Source of the DNA: Legionella sp. km772
Lineage (GTDB): Bacteria; Pseudomonadota; Gammaproteobacteria; Legionellales; Legionellaceae
Reading direction: 5' to 3'
NCBI RefSeq assembly: GCF_003989735.1
Contig: NZ_RZGQ01000016.1
Coordinates: forward strand, 1 to 34,017
DNA length: 34,017 nucleotides
The notes under the pieces were generated by a model. It did not search any database. It was not told the origin of the DNA and saw only the letters and a program-made list of their open reading frames with translations. Shown one piece after another: positions 18,189 to 25,735 of this stretch. Within the stretch, counting starts at the first letter, position 1. The number at the start of each line of letters is the position of its first letter. A program made the position numbers and the translations under genes.

Positions 18189-18824
18189 ATGAACAAAGAA
18201 GACGATAGCTCTGCTGCTAATTCCTCTCGTTTTGAACTTATTTGTGCCGCCGTGATGGCTATATTTGCCTCCGTAGGGGTATTATCATCCACTTACAGTG
18301 GTATTACGGGGGCTGGTTGGTTGAATGGCTCGCAAGTCGCTTCGCAGGCTTATTTTTGGTACCAAGCCAAAAGTATTAAAGAAACAATTATCGCAGGACA
18401 GCGTGATTTTTTGCTTTCTTTAAAAGATACGTTTACCACCAAAAAGCAAAATGCTTCAATTGATAGTTATGTAAAAAAAATTAATAAAGACATTAATCGC
18501 CTAACCCAAGAAAAGTATGAAATATTGATGGGCTCAAAAAATATTGATAAGAGTAAGTGGGTACAGGATATTGATGGAAAATATGGGCAAGTCATTGGTG
18601 CAAAGGAGTGGGATGAGGTGGCCGCTCAATATGGCACTAGTTCAGATTCCTTTACTTATGCAACGGTCTATCTCCAATTAGCCCTAGTGATTGGCGCCCT
18701 GACCATTATGATTACCTATCTTATCCCGCGCTATTTCTTTTTTGCCATTATGATTGGTTTTGGCTGCTATGGTACTTATTTATGTTGGCAAGGATACGCC
18801 CTCTATTCTACGTTAAATTTATAA
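18189..18824 (+). CDS. DUF4337-like membrane protein
   Basis: A 211-residue protein with one membrane helix near the N-terminus (about 15-38), a soluble mostly helical part, and two helices near the C-terminus (about 155-178 and 181-205). The motif SQAYFWYQAKSIK (52-64) right after the first helix matches what I remember of DUF4337 proteins (a W-x-YQAKSIK pattern after an N-terminal membrane segment). Function is unknown. It is a single gene between sucD and pdxH with its own AT-rich upstream region. The domain assignment is from pattern memory only. Confidence 0.7.
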   Translation: MNKEDDSSAANSSRFELICAAVMAIFASVGVLSSTYSGITGAGWLNGSQVASQAYFWYQAKSIKETIIAGQRDFLLSLKDTFTTKKQNASIDSYVKKINKDINRLTQEKYEILMGSKNIDKSKWVQDIDGKYGQVIGAKEWDEVAAQYGTSSDSFTYATVYLQLALVIGALTIMITYLIPRYFFFAIMIGFGCYGTYLCWQGYALYSTLNL

Positions 18825-18914
18825 ATTTCATCGGCAAGCTGTAATAAAATTCTTTGTTTCAACTTGAGATTTCTGCTTAGAGCTGTATATACTGCCTATT
18901 TTGCGGGAACCATC

Positions 18915-19556
18915 ATGAGTCATAGAAGTATTGCTGATATAAGAAGAGATTATGGTGTGCTAAATTTAGATGAACAGCATATTCATGAAAATCCCATTGA
19001 GCAATTCAAGATTTGGTTTGCTGAGGTACTGGCAGAAGAGCCTCATGATCCTACGGCAATGGTTTTATCTACAGTAGATGAACAAGGCTTCCCTGACTCA
19101 CGGGTTGTTTTATTAAAGGGATTAGAAGAAAACAGCTTTATCTTCTACACCAACTACCACAGTGCAAAAGGAATACAGCTTGCACACGAGCCTCGTGCCG
19201 CACTTAATTTTTATTGGCCACATATGGCAAGACAAGTACGAATTCGCGGTAGGGTTGAAAAAATTTCTGCTGAGCGCTCGGACGATTATTTCTTTTCACG
19301 ACCCTTATCGAGCCAATTAAGCGCCATTGTTTCACCGCAAAGCAAAGATATTAAAGACAGAGCCTTTTTAGAGCAAGCCTTAGAACAATTAGCTACAGAA
19401 GGACAAGCCCCTATCACAAGACCTCTTCATTGGGGTGGCTATAGTCTCACGCCCGAAAGCATAGAGTTTTGGCAGGGACGTGATAATCGTTTACATGACC
19501 GAATTGCCTATTGCCGGCAAAATAATACTTGGAGCCATTCCCGCTTAGCGCCTTAA
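18915..19556 (+). CDS. pdxH: Pyridoxamine 5'-phosphate oxidase (PdxH)
   Basis: A 213-residue FMN enzyme oxidising pyridoxine or pyridoxamine 5'-phosphate to pyridoxal 5'-phosphate. Family motifs are SRVVLLKG (62-69), [10 protein letters not shown] (77-86), the [12 protein letters not shown] block and the C-terminal [13 protein letters not shown]. The ATG at 18915 gives [14 protein letters not shown], the expected N-terminus; the frame is open back to a TTG at 18864, which would add an unusual 17-residue extension. Downstream is a long non-coding stretch. Confidence 0.96.
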   Translation: MSHRSIADIRRDYGVLNLDEQHIHENPIEQFKIWFAEVLAEEPHDPTAMVLSTVDEQGFPDSRVVLLKGLEENSFIFYTNYHSAKGIQLAHEPRAALNFYWPHMARQVRIRGRVEKISAERSDDYFFSRPLSSQLSAIVSPQSKDIKDRAFLEQALEQLATEGQAPITRPLHWGGYSLTPESIEFWQGRDNRLHDRIAYCRQNNTWSHSRLAP

Positions 19557-20149
19557 GCGGAGGAAACAGTCTTTTTGGTTAAACCTCATGAGGTCTCAAT
19601 CTTCCACCAAGTTTTTAAACTCCTTTAACGGAACAAAAATTGCCGGGTAAAGAAAATCTTTATTTCTCGCAGCGCTAAAGGATGCAAACTAATTAAAAAT
19701 CAAAATGGATTGGTTTTGATTCAGGCGTTTTTTTTCTTCCTAATTTGTATATTTTAATTAGGGTATAATTCAACTGAAAAATAAAGAGAATAATTAAAAT
19801 CCAAGAAAGCGATATAAAAAATTTAATAATTTAATCAATTAGTTAAAAAATATTTTCTTTATCTTTACACAAAATCAAAAACTTGGCCTAGGAATTGCAA
19901 CTATAACTATACCCAAGACTAATAAGAAATAATTTTTTGCTTTCCCAAAGATTATTGTCAAGAAGATGTAAATATTTGGTTCTAGAGGGCATGCAGGGAT
20001 TTAAAGTCGTAAAATTGTTTTAAGTGCAGAAATTGCCGGCAACTAGGTGAGTATTTTTGCATGAAGCCTTAATTTTTACTGGAGTAACTACAGTTGAAGA
20101 TAGGACACCAACGATTTTTTATATTGGATCCATAAAAGAGGATATTAAC
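19557..20149. other. 593-nt non-coding region upstream of the LetE candidate
   Basis: AT-rich and without a convincing ORF. It contains a palindrome ACCTCATGAGGT (19583-19594), a hairpin AATCAAAA/TTTTGATT (19698-19721) followed seven bases later by eight T residues (a possible pdxH terminator), a TATAAT at 19764-19769, and a palindrome TTGCCGGCAA (20033-20042). The open frame continues from a TTG at 20057 into the next gene, but that part has no family support. A small RNA or long leader is possible; none is recognised. Confidence 0.5.
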
Positions 20150-20518
20150 ATGAACGATACAACAGCCTTACTACCACACATCAAACTAAGATTTAACATT
20201 GAACACCCCAGCTATGAAGAATGCTATTTATTTGGATATGAATGCGCTCTTTCTGAAGTGGCTGAAGAGGATAATCCCTTTCGAGCCGGTTCGCAAGAAT
20301 CTGAACAATGGTTAGAAGGTTGGTGGGCTGGTTTTTATGGTGAAGAGCCATTATTTGATCTGAATGCTGAAGCAGATGAAGAAACTGAGATTAAAAGAGA
20401 AGCAGCCAATGATCAGCAATACCAAAAAAGCAGTATTATGACCTTGGTCTTTGAAATTAGTGGCGCGATAGCAGCATCAGCAATTGTGGGTTATCAATTA
20501 TTAGAGTTAGTTGCATGA
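20150..20518 (+). CDS. letE: LetE-like small protein with RMF-type core motif
   Basis: A 122-residue protein. The ATG at 20150 follows AAGAGG at a normal distance and is preferred to the TTG at 20057. Residues 29-58 read G-Y...N-P-F...Q-W-L-E-G-W, which nearly matches the spacing of ribosome modulation factor (G-Y...C-P-Y...Q-W-L-G-G-W) with one extra residue. An acidic linker (62-80) leads to a hydrophobic C-terminal helix (about 97-117). The name rests on my memory that L. pneumophila letE, a transmission-trait enhancer found by transposon screening, lies downstream of the sdh-suc-pdxH block; the sequence itself does not prove it. RMF-fold relatives bind ribosomes, so a role at the translation machinery is a hypothesis. 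It converges on the SseB-like gene. Confidence 0.55.
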   Translation: MNDTTALLPHIKLRFNIEHPSYEECYLFGYECALSEVAEEDNPFRAGSQESEQWLEGWWAGFYGEEPLFDLNAEADEETEIKREAANDQQYQKSSIMTLVFEISGAIAASAIVGYQLLELVA

Positions 20519-20528
20519 TGACAATTAC

Positions 20529-20574
20529 ATTCAATTGAAGAAAAGCTTCTCTCTGTACTTTTCTTCAATTGAAT
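20529..20574. terminator. 17-bp perfect inverted repeat, bidirectional terminator
   Basis: The arms 20529-20545 and 20558-20574 are exact complements, with a 12-nt loop. It lies 10 nt after the plus-strand stop and 17 nt from the minus-strand stop, midway between two convergent genes. There is no external T run, but the stem contains CTTTTCTTC on each strand. A shared terminator is the simplest reading. Confidence 0.7.
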
Positions 20575-20591
20575 ACGGTATTTAGAGTGAT

Positions 20592-20984
20592 TTATTCTTT
20601 AAAAAACTTTAAAACCATCGAGCGCATGCGTGCTATTTCAGCCGGGTTAAACTCTTTATATGAGGGACTGCCTATGTCTAAACATACTGTGACTTCGTCG
20701 CCGATACCCTTTAATAAATCAACGCCTGATAGTTTTAATAATTTAATATGATGGCTAATTTCTTTAGCCCAGGCATCTAAATAATCCCTTTCCGTAAACA
20801 CAGGTAGGAAAACTTGATTCTTTTCTTGTAAAAAAAGAACGGTAGGTTCTTCTTCCTCTTCTGCAGTTTGCTCAATTGGAATAATAAAATTAGCTTTTAT
20901 AAATTCTAAATAAGCCTTATTGGCTTCTTTAAGATTTCCCTTAGTGGCAAGTGCAGCTTGTACTGCCGTATTTAAACTATTCAT
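20592..20984 (-). CDS. SseB-family N-terminal domain protein
   Basis: A 130-residue soluble protein matching the SseB N-terminal domain by pattern: an initial helix, LEFIKANFIIPIE, a short acidic loop (EEEEEPTVLFL), then FLPVFTERDYLDAW, where PVFTxxxxLxxW is the family hallmark, and a final half with INPGSP-like CLDIGSPSYKEFNPAEIARM. SseB (enhanced serine sensitivity) domain proteins are poorly characterised; the name also covers an unrelated Salmonella secretion protein. It is a single gene convergent with the LetE candidate, sharing a terminator. No signal peptide. Confidence 0.75.
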   Translation of the reverse strand: MNSLNTAVQAALATKGNLKEANKAYLEFIKANFIIPIEQTAEEEEEPTVLFLQEKNQVFLPVFTERDYLDAWAKEISHHIKLLKLSGVDLLKGIGDEVTVCLDIGSPSYKEFNPAEIARMRSMVLKFFKE

Positions 20985-21054
20985 GCTAACTCAGTTTTAA
21001 AAAAGCACTATTATATCTGAGTCTCTAGAGCATAGCTATTCCACCTCCGCTGTG

Positions 21055-21082
21055 TTGAAATTATTTACAATCTTAGTATAAT
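21055..21082 (+). promoter_or_regulatory. Predicted sigma-70 promoter for the MFS gene
   Basis: TTGAAA (21055-21060) and TATAAT (21077-21082) are spaced 16 nt apart and lie about 190 nt upstream of the transporter start. The leader contains an AT-only hairpin (21148-21159 with 21168-21179). Confidence 0.5.
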
Positions 21083-21275
21083 GAGTTTTTATGTTTGCCA
21101 TTTTATTGGTCATTTTTTCAATAAAAAGGCCACAGAAAAACTTTTATTTTAATAATAAATCAAAATTTTTATTATTAAATCAAAGGAATGCAAAGTAATC
21201 TGTTCAAAACTTGTGCATGCTGTCAGCTCAACCTTATCCGATTTAGTGGGTTTTGATAGGAAGAAATAGAAACTT

Positions 21276-22568
21276 ATGAATACAGTACACATCTCTAAGA
21301 CAGAAACTACCACGCGTAAAAATTATCTTGCTTTTGCTTGGTTAGTTTGGGGGTTAGCCGCCACCTTCTATTTTTCTGATTACATGGCACGGGTCGCGCC
21401 TGGAGTCATGCATAAATATTTACAAATTGATTTCGGAATTAATGAAGCAGGCTTCGGTATCCTAACAGCATCCTTCTATATTCCTTACATCTTGATGCAA
21501 ATACCAGTCGGCTTAACCGTGGATCGTTTAAGTATTCGCTGGTTATTGACCATTATGTCTTTAGTAACCGCTTTTGGTTGCTGTGTTTTCGGTCTTGCCG
21601 ATGGCTTAATGACCGCCTCCATAGGCCGCATGCTGATTGGTTTTAGTGCCGCGTTTGCTTTTGTATGTTCCTTACGTTTAGCCACATCATGGTTTCCACC
21701 GACTATGTTGGGTTTATTAGCAGGGCTTACTCAATCTTTAGGTATGCTTGGTGCTGCAGCAGGAGAGGCTCCAGTGTCCTTTTTGGTTAGTAATGTAGGT
21801 TGGCGTCATAGCATGCTGGTTATTGCTTTTTTATTTATTGCCTTAGCCGGTCTTTTGTATCAGTTCGTGCAAGATAAGCCTGGCGAGCATCGTAATGAAG
21901 TAAGAGCTGTGGATCGCATTAGTATCCTCCAAAGTTTAAAAATTATTTTGTCCTGTCGTCAAACTTGGTTAAACGCCCTGTATGCCGGTTTTCTATTCGG
22001 ACCTACTGCGGTTATTGGTGAGGCGATAGGACCTGCGTATTTGCAATTTGGTAGAGGTTTAGGCGCGCATGCGGCAGCATTTGCTACCGGTTTAATTTTC
22101 ATTGGCTGGGGGATTAGTGGACCCTTATCGGGTTGGTTGTCTGATCGTATCGGTAAACGTAAACCCATTATGATTATATCAGGGATTTGTGGTCTAATTC
22201 TGACATCATTATTTGTCTTTTTGCCTAATTTATCGCAAGGCTCTGCTTATCTAATATTTTTTGTTTTCGGCCTAACTAATACTGGAGTAGCTATTGCCTA
22301 TGCGGTTTCTACGGAGTTACATGATCGAAAAGTAGTTGGGACTTCAATTGCGTTTACCAATATGATCTCAATATTTGTGGGAGCCTCATTTCAGCCCTTG
22401 GTTGGACGTTTAGTGGATGCTGTCGCAGGTGCCCGTGCTTATAATGTTGAAAGTTTATTATTAACTGACTTCCAAGCCGGGTTAAAGCTTTTACCGGTCT
22501 GCTCTTTAGTTGCCTTGCTCTTAGCCTTCACTATTAAAGAAACCAACTGTAAGCCCATCCGTAATTAA
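21276..22568 (+). CDS. Major facilitator superfamily transporter
   Basis: A 430-residue inner-membrane carrier with about twelve hydrophobic helices. The N-terminal half has the MFS loop-2/3 pattern GLTVDRLSIRWLL (G-x3-D-R motif A) and GRMLIGFSAAFAF (motif of helix 4). The second half repeats motif A as GWLSDRIGKRKP. The central loop is basic and acidic (QDKPGEHRNE). Substrate is not evident; Legionella has many MFS proteins, including amino-acid and phosphate-linked transporters of the Pht/Spt type, but I see no residue that selects one. AGGAAG precedes the ATG. It is monocistronic, with a hairpin after the stop. Confidence 0.88.
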   Translation: MNTVHISKTETTTRKNYLAFAWLVWGLAATFYFSDYMARVAPGVMHKYLQIDFGINEAGFGILTASFYIPYILMQIPVGLTVDRLSIRWLLTIMSLVTAFGCCVFGLADGLMTASIGRMLIGFSAAFAFVCSLRLATSWFPPTMLGLLAGLTQSLGMLGAAAGEAPVSFLVSNVGWRHSMLVIAFLFIALAGLLYQFVQDKPGEHRNEVRAVDRISILQSLKIILSCRQTWLNALYAGFLFGPTAVIGEAIGPAYLQFGRGLGAHAAAFATGLIFIGWGISGPLSGWLSDRIGKRKPIMIISGICGLILTSLFVFLPNLSQGSAYLIFFVFGLTNTGVAIAYAVSTELHDRKVVGTSIAFTNMISIFVGASFQPLVGRLVDAVAGARAYNVESLLLTDFQAGLKLLPVCSLVALLLAFTIKETNCKPIRN

Positions 22569-22580
22569 CCACCTTACTTA

Positions 22581-22609
22581 ACCATTCTGATGCTTTGCAT
22601 CGGAGTGGT
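22581..22609 (+). terminator. Terminator-like hairpin after MFS gene
   Basis: ACCATTCTGATGC (22581-22593) pairs with GCATCGGAGTGGT (22597-22609), 13 bp with two G-U pairs and a TTT loop, 12 nt after the stop. Only short T tracts follow. Confidence 0.6.
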
Positions 22610-22731
22610 AATTTCATTTATTTTCAATCTTCTTGCTTCGCTTATCGCTCTCTTATATTATTTACTGTTATACTTTGCCTGTGTTTTACTGCATTGGTAA
22701 GGCACGAGAATTTAATAACATGGAGATGATA

Positions 22732-24186
22732 ATGAAAAAACTTGCAGGATTAATAATTATCCTGGCTGTTTTAATCCTTGGTGGATATTATGGCATGGGC
22801 TTTCTCACTGAAAGAACAATAAAAAAGAATATTGAAGTGATCAACCAAACCAATGGTTTATTTGCCAATATCGAACAATACAATAGAGGATGGTTCAGTT
22901 CTGATGCGCAAGTTAAATGGCGTCTACATGTGCCCGAGCGAATTGTAAAAGATGCAAATGGAGCGTCCCAAACTATTCCAGCGCAAGATTATCAATCTGT
23001 AATGCCTATTAAAATTTGTCACGGTCCATTTATTTTCTGTCATAATAAATTACGTTTTGGTGTGGGGTATGCGGAAACTGAATTCCCTATTCCCGAGCAA
23101 TATGCCAAGCAATTTGACGAGCAGTTTACAAAAGAATCTACTAAGCCCCAATTAGATTTAAACATCTTCGTGAATTACTTCTTAAGAAGCTCGGTTGAGC
23201 TTGAGGTACCAGAATTTAAACTAATTGCTAAAGATGGTTCCGGGAATTTTACTTGGAAAGGCTTTGCAAGCGATGTAAATGTCTCTTCTAGCAAAGATCA
23301 AGTAGACGGCGATTTTGTTCTGAATGGACTGGTCTTTACTAAAACCGATACCAAGATAACTCTAGATAAAGTCACTACAGAATATGATCTGCATCAAACT
23401 AATGCAGGATTATATTTAGGAGATGCGAGTTTTAGTTTACCTTCATTTGATATCACTGTTAAAAATGAATCAATGGTTAATGTTAAAGATCTAACGATGA
23501 GCTCTAACAGTGACATTGATGATAAGCTATTCAACACGCATTTTAGTCTGGGTGTAAAATCAATTTTGGTCAATAAGAAAACTTATGGTCCAGGCGAGCT
23601 TGAAATAAGCTTAAGAAACCTTGATGCAGAAATATTAGCTAAAATTAATCAACAGACCAATGCTATGCAAAATGGTAGCGAGGCTGAGCGGCAACAAGCT
23701 ATGATGGCGATGTTACCTGAATTGCCAAAATTATTTAGCAAAGGTGCAGAGTTTGAAATTTCTAAATGCAATTTCAAAATTCCTGAAGGTTCTATTGATG
23801 GCAATTTACTAGTATCTTTACCGAAGGGTGATAACGCTAATCCTTTTGAATTAATGCAAAAAATTCAAGGTCATGCCAAATTGCGAGCTCCAGCGGCTTT
23901 AGTAAAGCAATTGATGCAACAGTCTGTATTGCAGCAAATGTCGCAACAACCCGAGCTGCAACAAACCTTAGTTCAGCAATTACAAGCTTCTAATCCCACA
24001 GCGAATCAAGGCCAGGTTAACGATGAGCAACTAGCTGCGTTGCAGGCCGATAAACAAATAAGTACGATGGAAAAGAATGGTCTTATTGTTTCATCAGGTT
24101 CGGACTATGTGATTGAAGTTAATTTGGATCAAGGTAAATTCAATGTGAATGGAAAACCCTTTGATCCCTCCATGATCAAGTTTTAA
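22732..24186 (+). CDS. DUF945 (YdgA-family) protein
   Basis: A 484-residue protein with an N-terminal membrane anchor (KKLAGLIIILAVLILGGYY, about 2-20), the rest probably periplasmic. GYYGMGFLTERTIKKNIEVIN and YNRGWFSSDAQVKW are typical of the DUF945/YdgA family, as is the length. Near the C-terminus there is a Gln/Leu-rich stretch (about 390-430, QQ and QLQ clusters). The ATG at 22732 is chosen because GGAG lies 7 nt upstream; the frame extends back to a TTG at 22633 without support. The function of the family is not well defined; some members affect envelope properties or motility. Confidence 0.85.
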   Translation: MKKLAGLIIILAVLILGGYYGMGFLTERTIKKNIEVINQTNGLFANIEQYNRGWFSSDAQVKWRLHVPERIVKDANGASQTIPAQDYQSVMPIKICHGPFIFCHNKLRFGVGYAETEFPIPEQYAKQFDEQFTKESTKPQLDLNIFVNYFLRSSVELEVPEFKLIAKDGSGNFTWKGFASDVNVSSSKDQVDGDFVLNGLVFTKTDTKITLDKVTTEYDLHQTNAGLYLGDASFSLPSFDITVKNESMVNVKDLTMSSNSDIDDKLFNTHFSLGVKSILVNKKTYGPGELEISLRNLDAEILAKINQQTNAMQNGSEAERQQAMMAMLPELPKLFSKGAEFEISKCNFKIPEGSIDGNLLVSLPKGDNANPFELMQKIQGHAKLRAPAALVKQLMQQSVLQQMSQQPELQQTLVQQLQASNPTANQGQVNDEQLAALQADKQISTMEKNGLIVSSGSDYVIEVNLDQGKFNVNGKPFDPSMIKF

Positions 24187-24304
24187 TCCATCTTCTCAAG
24201 AGGATAGGGAACGCTCTTTATCCTCTTCCATCCACCAAAGGAATTTTGCAAAAGCAGTAAATATTATTTTGTTGAATTTTAATAGAGTTTTTTCTGTTCT
24301 ACCC

Positions 24305-24333
24305 TTGTCTCTAATTGCTCAATTCGGTAATAT
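24305..24333 (+). promoter_or_regulatory. Predicted sigma-70 promoter of fis
   Basis: TTGTCT (24305-24310), a 17-nt spacer and TAATAT (24328-24333), followed by AAGGAGG (24345-24351) 11 nt before the ATG. The short leader is consistent with strong expression, as expected for a nucleoid protein. Confidence 0.55.
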
Positions 24334-24362
24334 ACTGCTTTTAAAAGGAGGAGCTAATAATA

Positions 24363-24644
24363 ATGACAACAATCAGTAATGATGCAGGTGATACAACTGC
24401 TTCACTAGCCGAAAGCGTAACTCACTCAGTACAAAAATATTTTTCAGAGCTTAAGGGAACTGATCCTGTTGACTTATACCAGTTTGTGCTTGAAGAAATT
24501 GAAACACCTTTATTTCGTGCAGTTATGGAACATTGCAAGTACAACCAGTCACGAGCAGCTGTTATGTTAGGAATTAGTCGTGGAACTTTAAGAACTAAAC
24601 TACGACGTTATTTCGATGATAAATATGTAGGTACACGCGATTAA
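24363..24644 (+). CDS. fis: DNA-binding protein Fis
   Basis: A 93-residue nucleoid-associated regulator. The C-terminal helix-turn-helix (about 51-84, FRAVMEHCKYNQSRAAVMLG then SRGTLRTKLRRY) is the conserved Fis signature, and the N-terminus (LAESVTHSVQKYFSEL) matches the dimerisation region. L. pneumophila is reported to have three Fis paralogues controlling virulence genes; this one sits in the same neighbourhood, from memory, as its fis1. In E. coli fis follows dusB; here it stands alone with its own promoter and a strong terminator. Confidence 0.93.
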   Translation: MTTISNDAGDTTASLAESVTHSVQKYFSELKGTDPVDLYQFVLEEIETPLFRAVMEHCKYNQSRAAVMLGISRGTLRTKLRRYFDDKYVGTRD

Positions 24645-24655
24645 GTTGTTAAGAA

Positions 24656-24680
24656 AAAAGAGCCTGAAGGCTCTTTTTTT
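24656..24680 (+). terminator. Intrinsic terminator of fis
   Basis: AAAAGAGCC (24656-24664), loop TGAA and GGCTCTTTT (24669-24677) make a perfect 9-bp stem that runs into a T tract to 24680, 11 nt after the stop codon. Confidence 0.93.
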
Positions 24681-24743
24681 ATCTATCCCATTATTGCTCA
24701 ATTCTGATATTATCCCATCCTTGAATCATCATTTAACCTGGCC

Positions 24744-25472
24744 TTAGCCCTTAAGTTCTTGTAAGGCAACCCTCTGTATTCCTTCTGCATCAAAATTACT
24801 GGGGTCAAGCCAAGTGCTTATGCGAGTTGCAAGAGCCGGCCATTCTGTGTCAATAATAGAAAACCAAGAAGTATCTCTATTTTGACTTTTAAACACATTG
24901 CTTTGTCTAAATGTACCTTCAAATTTAAAACCTATCCTTAAGGCTGTATTGATGGAGGCTTGATTTAAGGAGTTACATTTCCATTCACAACGGCGATAGC
25001 CTAAATCATTAAGGGCGTGATTAATCATTAAAAAGATGGCTTCAGTTGCTGCAGCGGTTTTTTGGAGCAATTTTGAAAAATGAACATGACCAATTTCAAT
25101 TACTCCATGCTCTGGATTAATGCGTAAATAACCAATGATCCCAACCGGCGTTGGATCGTTTAACTTTTCAATAGAGTAGAGCTGCGTATCAGGTTCACGA
25201 GTTAAGGTGCTTACCAGCCACGAATTAAAATCCGCCAGCTCATTAAAAGGTCCGTAAGGAAGATAAGTCCATGAGGCTCCATCATTATTAACAGTGAGTG
25301 CATTATATAAAGCGCTTAAATCGGAACTGAGATTAATTGGGGTTAAGCGGCAATAAGCTCCCGCTAGAGGCTTTTGCGCAGGCCTTTCTTTCGCAGTCCA
25401 GTTTTTAATTTCAAATCCTATTGGTTGCTTAAATTCGTTTTGCGTAGTTAAACTGTGCTCGTTTGTTGACAT
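24744..25472 (-). CDS. GNAT family N-acetyltransferase (RimJ/RimL type)
   Basis: A 242-residue acetyltransferase. After a variable N-terminus, the GNAT core shows CRLTPINLSSDLSALY, TPVGIIGYLRINPEHGVIEIGHVHFS and a helix ATEAIFLMINHALNDLGYRRCEWKCNS, ending with NQASINTALRIGFKFEGTFR, the pattern of COG1670 (RimJ/RimL-like) enzymes. They move acetyl from acetyl-CoA to amino groups of proteins or small molecules; the target here is unknown. It is transcribed in the same direction as prs but lies 263 nt away, across the heptamer repeat, so it probably has its own promoter near or within that repeat. Confidence 0.88.
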   Translation of the reverse strand: MSTNEHSLTTQNEFKQPIGFEIKNWTAKERPAQKPLAGAYCRLTPINLSSDLSALYNALTVNNDGASWTYLPYGPFNELADFNSWLVSTLTREPDTQLYSIEKLNDPTPVGIIGYLRINPEHGVIEIGHVHFSKLLQKTAAATEAIFLMINHALNDLGYRRCEWKCNSLNQASINTALRIGFKFEGTFRQSNVFKSQNRDTSWFSIIDTEWPALATRISTWLDPSNFDAEGIQRVALQELKG

Positions 25473-25551
25473 AGTATTCCCGCTTCAAGTACTCATTAAA
25501 AAATATAATTAGAGTGATGTTCATTTCATGGGAAGAATAACATAATTATTA

Positions 25552-25628
25552 GCATAAGGCATAAGGCATAAGGCATAAGGCATAAGGCATAAGGCATAAG
25601 GCATAAGGCATAAGGCATAAGGCATAAG
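25552..25628. repeat. Heptanucleotide tandem repeat, 11 perfect copies
   Basis: Eleven identical copies of GCATAAG run head to tail for 77 bp without a single mismatch. The tract is non-coding and sits between prs and the GNAT gene, 79 bp upstream of the GNAT start on the minus strand. Perfect short repeats of this type usually vary in copy number between strains (VNTR). Confidence 0.97.
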
Positions 25629-25695
25629 TCCAAGGGAGCTTAGACATTTTAGATAATGGCATTAGGAATAGGGATAATTACAGGATGGTTTCATT

Positions 25696-25727
25696 TGTAG
25701 CTATCAAGGCTTGGCTCGATAGCTACA
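25696..25727 (-). terminator. Hairpin downstream of prs
   Basis: TGTAGCTATC (25696-25705) and GATAGCTACA (25718-25727) form a perfect 10-bp stem with a 12-nt loop, 8 nt beyond the prs stop on the minus strand. A T tract is lacking, so termination strength is uncertain. Confidence 0.5.
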
Positions 25728-25735
25728 GACTAAGT

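Noticed and set aside
20057-20149. N-terminal extension of the LetE candidate from a TTG
   Set aside because: No ribosome binding site, and 31 residues without conserved pattern; ATG at 20150 has AAGAGG at good spacing.
25552-25628. Tandem repeat as a CRISPR array
   Set aside because: The 7-bp units are contiguous, with no spacers, and no cas genes are near.
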